Of a stretch of DNA of 64,000 nucleotides, positions 36,271 to 46,906 are shown piece by piece (the first letter of the stretch is position 1; each line of letters starts with the position of its first letter). Origin of the DNA: Sclerotiophoma versabilis (Eukaryota; Ascomycota; Dothideomycetes; Pleosporales; Didymellaceae); NCBI GenBank assembly GCA_012274445.1, contig JAAROD010000058.1, positions 620,001-684,000 on the forward strand, written 5' to 3'. Under the pieces are notes generated by a model. That model was not told where the DNA came from. It did no database searches and saw only the letters and a program-made list of their open reading frames with translations. The position numbers and the translations under genes were made by a program.

Positions 36271-36452
36271 GTATTTAACTAACTAGAGCTCTTACTTATA
36301 AATTAGAAGTAGAGTTAGAAAGAATTTTCTTCTAAATAGTTATATAACTTACTTATTAATAAGTATTATATATTATAACTTATTAATAAGTAATACTATA
36401 TATTTTATTAAACTAACTCTAGTTACTTTTTAATAAGTACTATCTCCTAGTA

Positions 36453-36703
36453 AGTATATAGTAAGTAGGTATACTACTCTTATAGCATTATATTTAACTT
36501 AGTTAATTAAGTTTATCTTTAGAATCTCTACTAACTCTTAAGCTAGATAGTCTACTCTATACTACTTATTATTACCCTCTATTATTATAGTGTTTTACTA
36601 GGCAATAACCTAACGCCTTACAGACCTTCCTGTGCCTGTGCTTATCCCTAAGAACTAATACGAATAGTGCTTGCGAGCTTTGCTTAAAAGTACGACTTCA
36701 ACA
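36453..36703 (-). repeat. 251-bp repeat, inverted copy of 4301-4551
   Basis: On the minus strand it starts TGTTGAAGTCGTAC and ends CTATATACT at exactly the same length as the copy at 4301. Mutation load rises across it towards the AT-rich block, so it marks the right RIP boundary. Confidence 0.75.
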
Positions 36704-36810
36704 CTACCCTTCTTTTACTATTAGAGAGTCTCGATACAAGTCTTTGTGGGTGGTTTAGCTCTAACTGTGTGATTGTTACTTTTTTATAGGCCTCTTCCTG
36801 CGACACAAGG

Positions 36811-38232
36811 CTATCCAACAAACTGCGCGAGACGACACCACTGCGCGTTGCAAGAAAGCGCCTCGACGTCCTCCTCCCGCAAGCACATGGCTACGGCTAC
36901 ACCACCCTGCTTATCCTTTGGCATAAGGTACATCAGTGACTCCATAGGCACAGATCCCGGTCTTCGGACCGCGCTCGGCTTCCCAAGACCTAGCCCGAAC
37001 GTCCATTCGTACGCCGGCACCTTTGACCAAGAGCTGAGCATGATGTCTGCTTCTGCTTTAATCTTTGCGGTGAAGCTCACCTTACTCATGGAATCAGGAG
37101 ACTGGGAGAGATAAGTCAACAGCGATCGTGTCCGGTGTGCTAGGTCCGATGTCTTAATATCGATTTGCCGGCGCATCATTGCTGCGATGTGACCTAGCGG
37201 AAGACTGAGGAGGTCGGCAAGTGGAAAGCGTGTATAAGCCATGTTCTGAAGTATTCCAGGGTACAGAGGGTCGATGTCAAGGTAACGCCTTGCATCGATC
37301 GCGCGGGCGAGAGTTACGGATAGGTCAGAGCAAAGGCGAACTTGTCTGGCGCGTGAGACGGATTGGTAGATGAAAGCCGATAGCGCATCGTCAGTCGAGA
37401 CATAGCTGTCGAAGTCGTTGGGCAATTCGCTCGCTGCTATTTGCTTAAGTGTATCGAGTGAAGGGGCGCCAAAGTTGAAATAAGTCCAAGCGCACTTGGA
37501 CAGTGCATCTGCAGTTTTGTTAGTTTGATGCTCTGGCAGATGTCCCTCGGTGGATTGATGTTCAGAGACCAGCAGTTGATCCTCGAGCTCATTTTCTGGA
37601 GTTCAATCTTGTTTTGCGAGCAAAGGTATCAACCCCCTTCTGTTCATGGTGCCAATTCTTAGTTCGTCTTTGCTGAAATCTTCTCCGCAGCAAGCTTTCG
37701 ACAGCCATTGCATAACCGCTGCTTGACCCAGCATATCACACACGTTGTGCTGCATGTTGATGCACAACACCAAGCCTCCTCTGATGAAGCTTAATTGCAC
37801 CAGCATTACAGGAGCCGGCTCTTCAGTACTCCCAGATGGCTTCGTGGGGTCAAATCCTAGTCCAGCCAAGGTGGGACATGGCGCCCATTTCTCCTCTCCA
37901 AGCATTGACATGGGGTATCCGGCATGTTTCATTTGCTTGAGACTTGGTATCGATGCGTCATTGGTGTAATGTTTCACGATCAAGCATGGGATTCGTGCGA
38001 AAGGTCGGATTTTGTATGCTGGCGGGGCGGTTGCGTCTGGGGTGACATTAAGAACTTGGCCAGCTACCCAAGGGAGACGCTGTGATAATCGCTCAAGTCC
38101 ACGTGTTACGGTGTCAATGATTGAGGAATGCGATGGCGTGTTCAAACGAGGGAACACGAAAGCGAGCTGGGTGTAGAGCTTGAACAGCGCAGGCCGAGTG
38201 CCCATGAGGTCTATGTCCATGTCCAAGGCCAT
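36811..38232 (-). pseudogene. BAHD-type acyltransferase gene with one in-frame TGA
   Basis: From an ATG at 38232 to the stop at 36811 the minus strand gives 474 codons in one frame, with a single internal TGA at 37603-37605. The N-terminal half has the catalytic HxxxD motif (MQHNVCDMLG), and the C-terminal half has FGLGLGKP, in place of the DFGWG motif, and ends in the usual ..QFVG. This is the transferase family that includes trichothecene 3-O-acetyltransferase-like enzymes; the substrate cannot be told. No plausible intron removes the TGA. The codon may come from CGA by C-to-T or TGG by G-to-A. The gene lies about 110 bp from the RIP-block boundary, so leakage of RIP is a reasonable cause. 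A sequencing error or recoding is not excluded. Confidence 0.75.
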
Positions 38233-39756
38233 GTTGGTGGCCGATGAAAGAAATCGTTGCAATGGTGCTCGGCTGGTTGCTGTATATAACCAAGGACGTA
38301 GGATATCGAGGAGCGACGTGTCAAGGCTCGTCGTCTCAAGCTGTTGTCGTGGCTAAGCTCAAAGGCCGGTCTGAAAACAGGCGCTCGTCTTGAGCGTCCT
38401 GGGTCTCACTTGTCGTGCGTGCATCACGTTATGTATCTAGAATATGTCCGAGTGCCTTCATACAGATATTCATTGTCGCTCAAAGTGAGTCATTGTGACT
38501 CGTGGTACTGTAGGACTTGGTTCAGTGAGTTGTGCTACTGCACAAGGATGAGCGGGGCACTTGCAAAGATGCTGAGGCTGTGATTGACCATCTAGTGCAG
38601 TAGCACAACTCACTGAGCCAGGTTCCACGGTGTTGGTGCAGGTTAGTGTGTAGCTCAGTTGGTTGCAAGCTGTCTACTATTCCCATGTCTCAATTACAAA
38701 GACGTTCGCATGTAATACGTAATGTCGGATGGACTGATGTTGGAGCGGTACAAGGCATGGACATTGCAGTCCAGAATTGTCCCAGGAAAAACATGATGCA
38801 TAGCTGCCCGACATGAACCATTTCCATTTATGCATGCTTTCCGATTGGCTGCGAAGCTGCCGAAGACCCCGGATTTCCAAAGTGCACCTTTGTGCAGGCT
38901 ATGCCACCCACTGTAGCTTTGAGGTCGAAAGAATAATGTCGTAAAAAGCGGCATTTTTAAGATACCCTGTTAGCATTCCGAGTCTTTTTCGTCACGCCGA
39001 AGTGATGCAGAAGGGCTGCTTCGTAAGCGGTAAGAGTGCAAGTAGCCCAGTGGATAAGTCTGCTCCTTGGGTTCGTTTTGGAGAACAGCGGCGTGATACC
39101 ACTCGATCTCGGAGTTACTGCTTTGTGGGGAAAAGCTTCCACGGAACCCATCCGATCGGAGCCGACCCAGACAAGGCTCGGTTACCGTGTCAAAGCTGCC
39201 TGGCACGGCTCGCACGTGGAATTGACAGCATTGTGACGCAGAATCAAAATTCGCGGAGAAGAGAGAATGGAATTGTTGATGGTGAATTCAGAGGTATCTC
39301 GTGCCGTGAAGAGCAAAACCAACCCTATCCAACACCAGTACTTTTTGTGTTCCAAATTTTAAACAGTCCTAATCCTCCCAGGCTCAGCGCTGCCGCACTC
39401 TTCGTGCGCTTCGCAGCGTCTAGCGACGTCTCCGTACAATGCCCATGACAGTAAGAAGTGATTCAGCCGTGCAATGTCGTACAAGATCATAGCCATGTGT
39501 GGATGCTGTCCATACGATATGCGGATATTCCAAAAGGTGCTCATGACACTCCAAAACGCCGTGGGTCTCATGCAAATCCAAACAGTGGGAGACCAATGAT
39601 GTGTGTAGTGCTAAACGCCGCTCCTATGCCGACGCCATGTGAAGATGGCGGTCTATGAGGGTTTATGGTGGCGGTTACGAGGTATATGTCGTGGCTCGTT
39701 ATATTGTGCTGTAAATCCAAATGCTCAAAGTCCTGGCGGCTCTTGGAAGCCAGTGC
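38233..39756. other. Intergenic region between the BAHD gene and rasB
   Basis: Normal composition. It holds a strong inverted repeat (38517-38621, listed separately) and tRNA-like A-box strings near 38653 and 39050 without convincing B boxes. The open frames here have no recognisable domain. Confidence 0.45.
38517..38621. repeat. 105-bp inverted repeat (27-bp arms)
   Basis: Arms at 38517-38543 and 38595-38621 pair at 24 of 27 positions around the core GTGCAGTAGCACAACTCACTGA, with a 51-bp loop. It could be a small MITE or a transcribed hairpin. Confidence 0.75.
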
Positions 39757-40561
39757 TCACAGTATGACACACTTGGGCTTGTCCTTGCGCTTGGTAGGCC
39801 GGCCACTGTTAGCTCCGCGGTCGCCGCCGCTTCCTCGGACGCGGTCGTTGCCTGGCACGCGTGTTCGGCCAGTTTTCTCACTCCTGTCCGCATGACGGCC
39901 GGAGCCCTGGTGTCGTTGTCGACGAAGCTGCCTGACAACATCAAAGAAGGCTTTCTCGACATTGACGCAGTTCTTGGCCGAGGCCTCGACAAAGTCGCAG
40001 CCCAGGTCTTTGGCTAGAGCTTGACCCTCCTGTGTAGAAACTTCGCGCTCGGTGACGCGATCGCATTTGTTGCCTACGAGCATGACAGGAGCCTGTCCGA
40101 AAACAGGGGCCGATGCGCTGATAGGGGAGCCGGGATAGGTAGGGGAGCCAGCCATAGCCGTCTCCTTGACGCGCTGGATCTGACTGTGGAAGCGCTGTAT
40201 GCGGGCGAAGGAGGATCGTGAGGAGATGCTGTAGACGAGAACAAATCCCTCGCCGTCGCGTATCCACTGGTCTCGCAGGGCAATGTATTCTTCCTGGCCG
40301 GCCGTGTCGAGGACTTCGAGCATGCACGACTGGCCGTCGATCTGGACCTGCTTGCGGTAGGAGTCCTCGATTGTGGGGTCGTATGTCTCAACGAAGTGGT
40401 TCAGGCAGAGCTGGAGTCGCGGTTAGTATCGTCTGAGACGGGTCAAGCGAGTGCCCGGGGGGGGGGGGGGGGGGGGGCGTTACCTGGATGGTCAGGGCCG
40501 TCTTGCCTACACCTCCATCGCCCAGCACCACCAGCTTGTACAAGGTCATTTTCCCCGCCAT
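39757..40561 (-). CDS. rasB: Ras-family small GTPase, RasB/RAS-2 type
   Basis: CDS complement of 40484-40561 and 39757-40410, 243 aa. It starts MAGKMTLYKLVVLGDGGVGKT, the typical start of the fungal RasB/RAS-2 branch. The P-loop is at residues 14-21, switch I (YDPTIEDSY) at 36-44, switch II (DTAGQEEY) at 61-68, followed by NKCD and EASAK, and a CaaX box CVIL at the end, predicting prenylation and membrane anchoring. The insert after the IQRVKE block is also typical of this branch. In other ascomycetes the protein signals in hyphal growth and polarity. The residues equivalent to human Gly12, Gly13 and Gln61 are wild type. The 73-bp intron has a CTAAC branch and carries 21 consecutive Gs (plus strand) five bases inside its donor. 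Confidence 0.95.
40457..40477. repeat. G21 homopolymer in the rasB intron
   Basis: Twenty-one Gs on the plus strand, C21 in the pre-mRNA, starting five nucleotides after the GTAAC of the donor. Its length may be inexact because of sequencing. Confidence 0.8.
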
Positions 40562-43500
40562 CTTGGGTGGAGCGGTGAGGAGTTGCTAGAGGACGGGCGC
40601 GTTGGTTCGTGGGGGCCGGGAGGTAGTTAAGGCGTGCGAGTCGGGTGGGCGGCGCGGAGTCAGCTCTCAGCCACGTCGTCGCAGAAGCCGTCTCGTGAGC
40701 GGGCTCTTGCAGGTGACGGGCGGCGTTGGCGGTGGTCGAGGCCGGTTGGGGATGGGCAGCAAGGGCCGCGGTCGTGTCTCTGGACGGGCAGGCCCAAGTC
40801 GCAGGCAGGCACAGGAGGGCAGCGGTGCGCGTGTCACAGACGGCTGCAGCGTGGACGGAATCGAGGGCGGGCGGCGGAGCACGGGGTTGCACAGCGCTGT
40901 ACAACGGACGACGTGGGCGGGAGGTGGACAGTGCAGCAAACGTCGGCGCAGAAGGGGCTGCAGAAGCGAGCGGAGACGGGGCGGCGGCGGGCGGTGCGAG
41001 GACGGGCGGCAGGGCGCGCAGTGAGACAGCAGGACGGCGGGCAGCAGACAGCAGACGGCAGACGGCAGACAGCAGGGCGGCAGGCCAGCAGAGCGAGGGA
41101 GCGGCGCGAGAGAGGGCCAGGGCACGGGTGCAGGAGGGCAGGCAGGCAGGCAGGCCAGGGCAGGGCAGGGCGCGCTGGATGCGGCCGTGTTGTGGAGCGA
41201 GGGCGAATATCGGGGCGGGCGGCGCGAGGTGCAAGTCAGGGTTCTCGCTGGCTCCGAGTCCCCACGTGAAGGGCTTGGTATCGACTATCGACCACCGACT
41301 ATCGACGGCTACCGTCTGTCGTCTATCAGCAGCAGCGGCAGCGACAACAACGGCGGCGGGCTCGGGCTCAGGCTCAGGCTCAGGCTCTGTCTGTGCTGCG
41401 TTGCATCGACGCGGGTGGCGTGGGGGAGGCTGCTGGGCGTCGTGCGGCGGGCGGCGGGCACAGCGGTGCAGACAGCGGCAGGCAGAGGGCAGCGGGCAGA
41501 GGCAGCGGGTAGCGGGCAGAGGGCAGAGGGCAGAGAGGTGCAGGCGAGGTCAACAAAAAAACACGATGCTGCGCAATGGACGGCCGGGGGTTTTAGCAGC
41601 TGTGTTGGTTGACGTTGGGCGAGCCGCAAAACCTCAGCATGTCTGTCGGCAGTGCGAGGGCGACCGTGGGCTAGTCCTCTCCAGGCCCCCGAGCTGCGAG
41701 CTGCGAGCTGCGAGCCGGCCGTGGTGCCCTGTCTGCTCTGCCATCGACTGCCTGCTTCTGTCTGCTTCTGTCTGCTTCTGTCCGCTGTCTGCCCGTCCGC
41801 ACTCGACTCGCTGCACCAGTGCCCGCAGGCGTGCAGCGACGCCGTGCTCCATCCTCCGGGACGTGGCTCTGCTTTGTGTGTCTGCCCACCAAGTCCTTCA
41901 TCACCGCCGTGCCACCTTCTCGGCCCAGGCGAGCTGCCTCTGACTTCGCAACACCGAACCTAGACGCAAGCCGCAGCCGTCTAGCCAACATGCTAACCCG
42001 TGCACCGCTGCCCACTACTGGCTCCAGCATGCACCCTCCACGCTCGACATACGTACCGCCTGTGTGAAGCCTGCGAGACACTCGCCGCCCCTCGACCGCC
42101 AGACAGTCTGGACGGCGAGCAGTGACATGCCCGTGATATCACTTTGTCTGTCCACTGCATGTACCACCATCGCCCACTGAGCCGAGACACGACAAAACGA
42201 CGAATATGATTCTGGCCTGATTCGACAGCGCAGCCCAGGACTCGCCCGCGCTGCAGAAGCCATCGTGGATGCGGCTGCCTGCAGTAGCTGTGGCCCCCCT
42301 TCTGATCTTATCATTGCCTGAATCTGCTTGTGAGGCGCGTGTGCGCGCCTCACAGCTGCATGTACGTTCGAATCCATCTGCCACGTCCTCAGTATGAGAC
42401 GTCACTGCAGGTACCATGACCGGACAAGGACGTGAGCTGGGTTGCACACAAATCTCCGTCAACACTGCGCCAGAGTTTCATACCCTCAGAGCCGTCGAGG
42501 GATCCATCGTGCATCGTGGAAGCCTTCCCATGCCCGCGACTGCGCAGCTGGCCGGCCCTTGGCGAGCTGGCAACCTCTCTCCCGAGCCGACGGCTTCACG
42601 CATTCGTCCAACGGACACGCTCTCCGGCACGCCTTTGTTGATGGAATCCAACAACCGTACCCGGCCGTCGTGTATCGCGACCTATCAGGCGACACTATGC
42701 CGTGCTCGTTGGCGACGAAGCTCCGTATTGTTGGCCCTAAACCTGAACGGCAAATTGACAGTCCACTCGCCAGGGCTGGGGTACTCACTGGTCGAACCAC
42801 CACCCGGCCCAACTCGGTGGGAACCCTGCCATTGGTCACATCTCACACGTGGTTTTACCCGGGAACGCTGGTGAGCTTTACTCCGGCAAGGCATGCAGAG
42901 CCCGCAGCATTCGTCAACCACGTGAGCGTCTAGCCTGATGGACGTAGATTGGTGATAGTACCGGTACGAGGCCAAGGCTATATATAAAGAACCTCATCTC
43001 CCTGATTTCAATCTCTCCGATCATGACCTGTCGTCGCTTCGAGGCGTTGGTGCACATGTGTAACTGACGATTGACGCGGGGGACGGGCCGTTGCGATCTG
43101 ACACCGTTCAGAGCAGCCTGACGCAGCCAGTAGTCCACCGGGCGAATTCGAACCAGCCTCGCCGGAAGCTTTGTTATTTTGTTATGCACCGTCAGTGTGA
43201 CGTCCGACGCTGACAACAAGTCGAAGAGCAACTCCACGGTCGGAATTCGGAGACCATCAGTAAACCTTGCGTGAGGGGTAGAAAGGCCGGACTGACATGT
43301 GCTGCTCTGGGGGTAGCGGCATTGATGGTATTGGGGTAATAGGCAAAAAACAAAGATTAGGCAAGGGAACTATGACCTTGTCAGGATGAATTGTCGTCGT
43401 GTCGTGTGATAGGGTTAATGGGAGAAGAGCCAGCAGCTGCGCACCACGTAGCGACGACAAGGAAGAGCATCGCCGAGTGGGAAAGGCAGTCGATTCATAC

Positions 43501-43606
43501 AAAATCACTCCAACTCACAGATTATACGAACCGCTGCAGACTGATTTGTGTTGCAGTTACGAAAGTGCTCTCTTTGACAAAACACCCAGAATACGGCTGA
43601 ACACAC
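40562..43606. other. GC-rich intergenic region upstream of rasB
   Basis: About 3 kb without a convincing gene. From 40.6 to 42.1 kb it is GC-rich and made of short degenerate repeats (GCAGACGGCAGACAGCAG type near 41040, CAGGCTCAGGCT near 41370, GGGCAGAGGGCAGAG near 41515, CTGTCTGCTTCTGTCTGC near 41760). Long frames are open on both strands because stops are rare, and they read as low complexity. 42.1-43.6 kb has a small palindrome (42331-42354) and no recognisable coding sequence. It may include a long rasB leader. Confidence 0.5.
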
Positions 43607-45757
43607 CTAAAGCTTCGCTCGGACCTCAGTCGCTTGGTGTAGATCCTTTCCTTTCATCTCAAAGTACTCGCTAACCTTTCCCCTCGCCACATTCACAGCT
43701 TCACGGTCTTCAATCGTACTCGGCACGTTGACCTCCTTGTTGAACTCCCCATGTGTCGCATTCTCGAGTAGCTCCCGCAGGACGCGCCTCAACGTCTTAC
43801 CGCTTCTTGTCTTTGGAATCATAGCTTTGCCCTGGATGATACCGCCGAGGGAGGCAATGGCACCGATCTGCTCACGTACAAGTTTCTGTACCTCGGAGAG
43901 TAGCTTGTCGTCAGGAACGGCGCAATCGGGATGGGGATGCGTAGCAAGAGTGACAAATGCAAACGGCAGGTGGCCCTTCAAGGCATCGGGGATGCCGACT
44001 ACCGCTGCTTCCGCAACGGAAGGGTGGGTTGTAATGGCCTGTTCAATGGCGCCTGTGCTGAATCTGTGAGCTGCTACATTGATGACATCGTCCGCTCTAG
44101 ACATGATGGAGATGTAGCCGTCTTCATCAATCATGCCTGCGTCACCTGCCACATCGTCAGTCGTGTCGAACTACTATAATCTGTCTTACTTACCGGTGTC
44201 GATCCACCTCCCGTCGAATCTCTTCATATATCCTTTATAGAAGCGCTCTTCGTCCTCCCATAACGTTGTAAAAGCAGTGGGCGCCAACGGGATAGCCATG
44301 ACGATATTGCCCATTTCTCCTCTCTTCATCTCTTTGCCTGAATCATCCACTACACGCACATCGAAACCAGGCATTGCTTTACCAGCAGAACCAGGTTTTA
44401 TCGGAAGAGGCTTAGGGCGATCGGGCGAAGAAAAGTCAAGTCCAGCAGAGGCACTCAGGGCAATTCCAGAGATAGGCGATCCGGATTCTGACGACCACCA
44501 GTTGTCGACAACTATGGCACCGGGCGCACAGTGCTTTGACAAGAGCTTCTGGTACATTTGTACAATGCTTGGTTCACTCCTTTCACCAGCCAAGAACAGC
44601 GCTCTCAATGACTTCAGCGCGCCATTCTCTCCGTATCGCTTCTCAAAGAATTCATTTTCGCCATCCTCGCGCCTTATCGCCCGTAAAGCTGTCGGGGCTG
44701 TGAACATGGTGGTAACCTTGTAATCCTGGATGATTCGCCAGAACGTGCTTGCGTCGGGGGTTCCGACAGGTTTGCCTTCAAAGAGCACAGTTGCGGCGCC
44801 AACAAGCAGAGGTGCATAGACGATGTAGGAGTGGCCTACAACCCAGCCAATATCGGACGCTGTGAACTGGACATCACCAGGGCCATGTATGCCGAAGAGA
44901 TACTTCATGGAGAAGTCTAGGCCAACTGCATGTCCACCCGCTGAGCGAACGACTCCTTTTGGTAGACCGGTAGTCCCGCTTGTGTAGATGATGTAGAGTC
45001 CATCTCCACTCTTTACAGGTACAGCGTCAGCTTTGAGTCCTCTGTTTCTGGCGCTCTTCACAAGACGTTGCCAGTTTCTTTGGCCATCCTCCTTGATCAC
45101 GGGGTCCCATCTCAACTGGTCTCTCTGCCAAACGATCGTCTTGGATGGTTTGATCTTGCTCTTCTTGACCGCCTCCTCGATCATACTCTTGTAACCGGTT
45201 GGCTTCTTTGACCCTTCAATGCCGCATGATGCTGTCATAATTGCCACTGGGCGGCTTGCTTCGATCCGTTGTGCTAGTGCGGCGGGGGAGAAGCCGCCGA
45301 AGACGACAGAATGAATGGCGCCCAGTCGAGCGATCGCCAGCATGGCGAACATCGCAGCAGGTATCATCGGCATATAGATGAGGACGACGTCGCCCTTCTT
45401 CACCCCTTCCTCTCGAAGCACACCAGCGAGGGTTTTGACTTCTTCGAGTAACTGTTTGTAAGTATACTGCTCCTTCGTGTTCGTGACTGGGCTGTCCCAG
45501 TATATAGCTATGTTGTTGCCGTTTCCATTCGCCACGTGTCTGTCCACGCAGTTATAGGTTGTCGAGATTTCTCCATCGGCATACCAGCTCCACGTATCGT
45601 ATTCGACATTGCTCTTCTTAAGGACCCGGGTGCTTTTTTTGAGCGCCTGTGTAGGCTTCTTATGCCAGTGCAGATTTTTTGCTTGTCGCATCCAGAACTT
45701 CTCCGGATCCTCAATAGATATGGCATACACTTTGTCTTGGATGTGCTGTTGAGGCAT
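43607..45757 (-). CDS. Short-chain acyl-CoA synthetase, ACSS3/propionyl-CoA synthetase type
   Basis: CDS complement of 44194-45757 and 43607-44145, 700 aa, with one 48-bp intron (GTAAGT...GGCAG). It belongs to the ANL superfamily and should activate propionate or acetate to the CoA thioester through an acyl-adenylate. An N-terminal ACAS-type region precedes the AMP-binding loop YTSGTTGLPKG (about residue 265), DNWWSSESGSPI (the A5-type region), WIDTGD restored by splicing, and the catalytic lysine in KTRSGKTLRR near the C-terminus. Similarity is closer to PrpE/ACSS3 than to the canonical acetyl-CoA synthetase (GGHAVGLDFSMKYLFG). A role in propionate use or detoxification is likely. A peroxisomal or mitochondrial location cannot be decided, though the C-terminal AKL resembles a PTS1-type signal. 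Confidence 0.93.
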
Positions 45758-46906
45758 GATGATGTGCGTCTTACTGCCTACTGACTCCTGCGGTAACTGA
45801 TGGTGTCTGTTCTGGGGTACTCTAGATGTGCAGGCTCGACTCCAAATTCCTGTAGTTTTGGCGTTCGAAGGAGAGTAACGAACGTGTATCCTGCAGATCT
45901 AGGGATGTAAGCCAGGTCTTGAATCGGAGTTGCTCCGAGTGTTTACCTCGGCGGGAGGCAGTCGATGCAATCCTCGTGGTTGGAGCTGCCCAGCTAAAAT
46001 TCGCAGCCACATACAAATCAACGCTATAATTGGTTTTTGAGGAAACCAATGCTTATCATATATAGTTCTTATTGATGATCTTCGGTCCAACGGGACCTGA
46101 TGACGATGCCGAGGGCGTGGTGTCTGTGCCGCTAGCGCAATGCGGGGAGCGCTTGCTTGATCGGTTCTACCATCAGTGTGAATCCAGCCTGTGCTCTGTG
46201 AGTCTGGTTCATAACGTGTAAGGGTACGATACGCCAGTGGCTTTGGTGTACTTCTCGGCTTGCTGTCAGTACGTTACTTGGTGTGCTTGACTTATCTTGG
46301 GGTGATCGCTGCGTAGCCTTGTACAGCAGCATTGCACGCTCCCCAACACTCGTTTGGCTATGGGCTTATATCGTGTGTGTCGAGAAACCATCTGAGCATG
46401 CATCGTTTAGGTCGTTACATACACAATAGTGATCCCCTCGACATGTACGAAAGTGTAGCCGTGTAGCGAATTTTGTAGAACGTGGTTTGTAGTGGGTCGC
46501 GTCTCGGACGAGTGTGCCACGAGTCAGTTAGCTGGGCTGCGCGTCGCAACGAGCAAGAATGGCAACTACCCGAACATGCCTATGTTGGGCTCAAAATGTT
46601 GGCATGTGATACTTTAAGTGTGCCACATTACGGTGTGAGAGTTTCAACAGGTTCGATAATGTTTTGCTGTCGTGGTGATTTTGTACAAAACTACAGTGTT
46701 AGCGGCATACTGATAAATATACATGCTATCTTTGAGGGCAAGAGATCAGGATAAAGACTCAACCACGAAAGGCATTTCTGCGTCCAGCAACAAAAAGCAT
46801 ACCAGCGACCTACAGATATCGTTTGATTACTCTATGCCTGCTAAAAAGATGTAGTCGGGTCCCAACACGTACAGTGTGCTGCCTACCGAGCTCCCAGCGA
46901 CCAGAC
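45758..46906. other. Intergenic region, acyl-CoA synthetase promoter side
   Basis: Normal composition with scattered short frames. Nothing recognisable. Confidence 0.5.

Larger units (their letters stand above)
8571..36450. other. RIP-mutated AT-rich transposon block
   Basis: About 28 kb with almost no CpA or TpG and a great excess of TA, TAG and CTA, while CpG, GpC and CT/AG are partly kept. This is the expected result of C-to-T change at CpA on both strands (RIP), not simple AT drift. It holds at least three copia elements, four Fot1/pogo relics, a TRIM and a gypsy relic, listed separately. I see no intact gene. Stretches of 32.5-33.7 kb and parts of 35.9-36.4 kb could not be assigned. Confidence 0.9.

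Noticed and set aside
8571..36450. A centromere as explanation for the AT-rich block
   Set aside because: The block is explained by identifiable, RIP-mutated transposons with TSDs, and gene space returns on both sides. Nothing in the sequence specifically points to a centromere.
36811..37425. Treating the C-terminal half of the BAHD gene as a separate gene
   Set aside because: It is in the same frame as the N-terminal half, with continuous coding sequence between the TGA and this stretch, and it has no start codon of its own.
38648..38680. tRNA-like A box (TAGCTCAGTTGG)
   Set aside because: No B box at the right distance and no cloverleaf can be folded. It may be a worn tRNA-derived repeat, but this cannot be supported.
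39046..39090. Second tRNA-like string (TAGCCCAGTGGATAAG followed by GGTTCG)
   Set aside because: The two boxes are too close for a tRNA (the anticodon arm is missing) and the acceptor stem does not pair.
40443..41943. Long open frames on both strands upstream of rasB
   Set aside because: They overlap each other in GC-rich, repeat-like DNA where stops are rare, have low-complexity Ala/Arg/Gly/Pro content, and one runs through the rasB first exon.
43141..43200. GGTTCGAATTC on the minus strand, a possible tRNA B box
   Set aside because: No matching A box or stems upstream.
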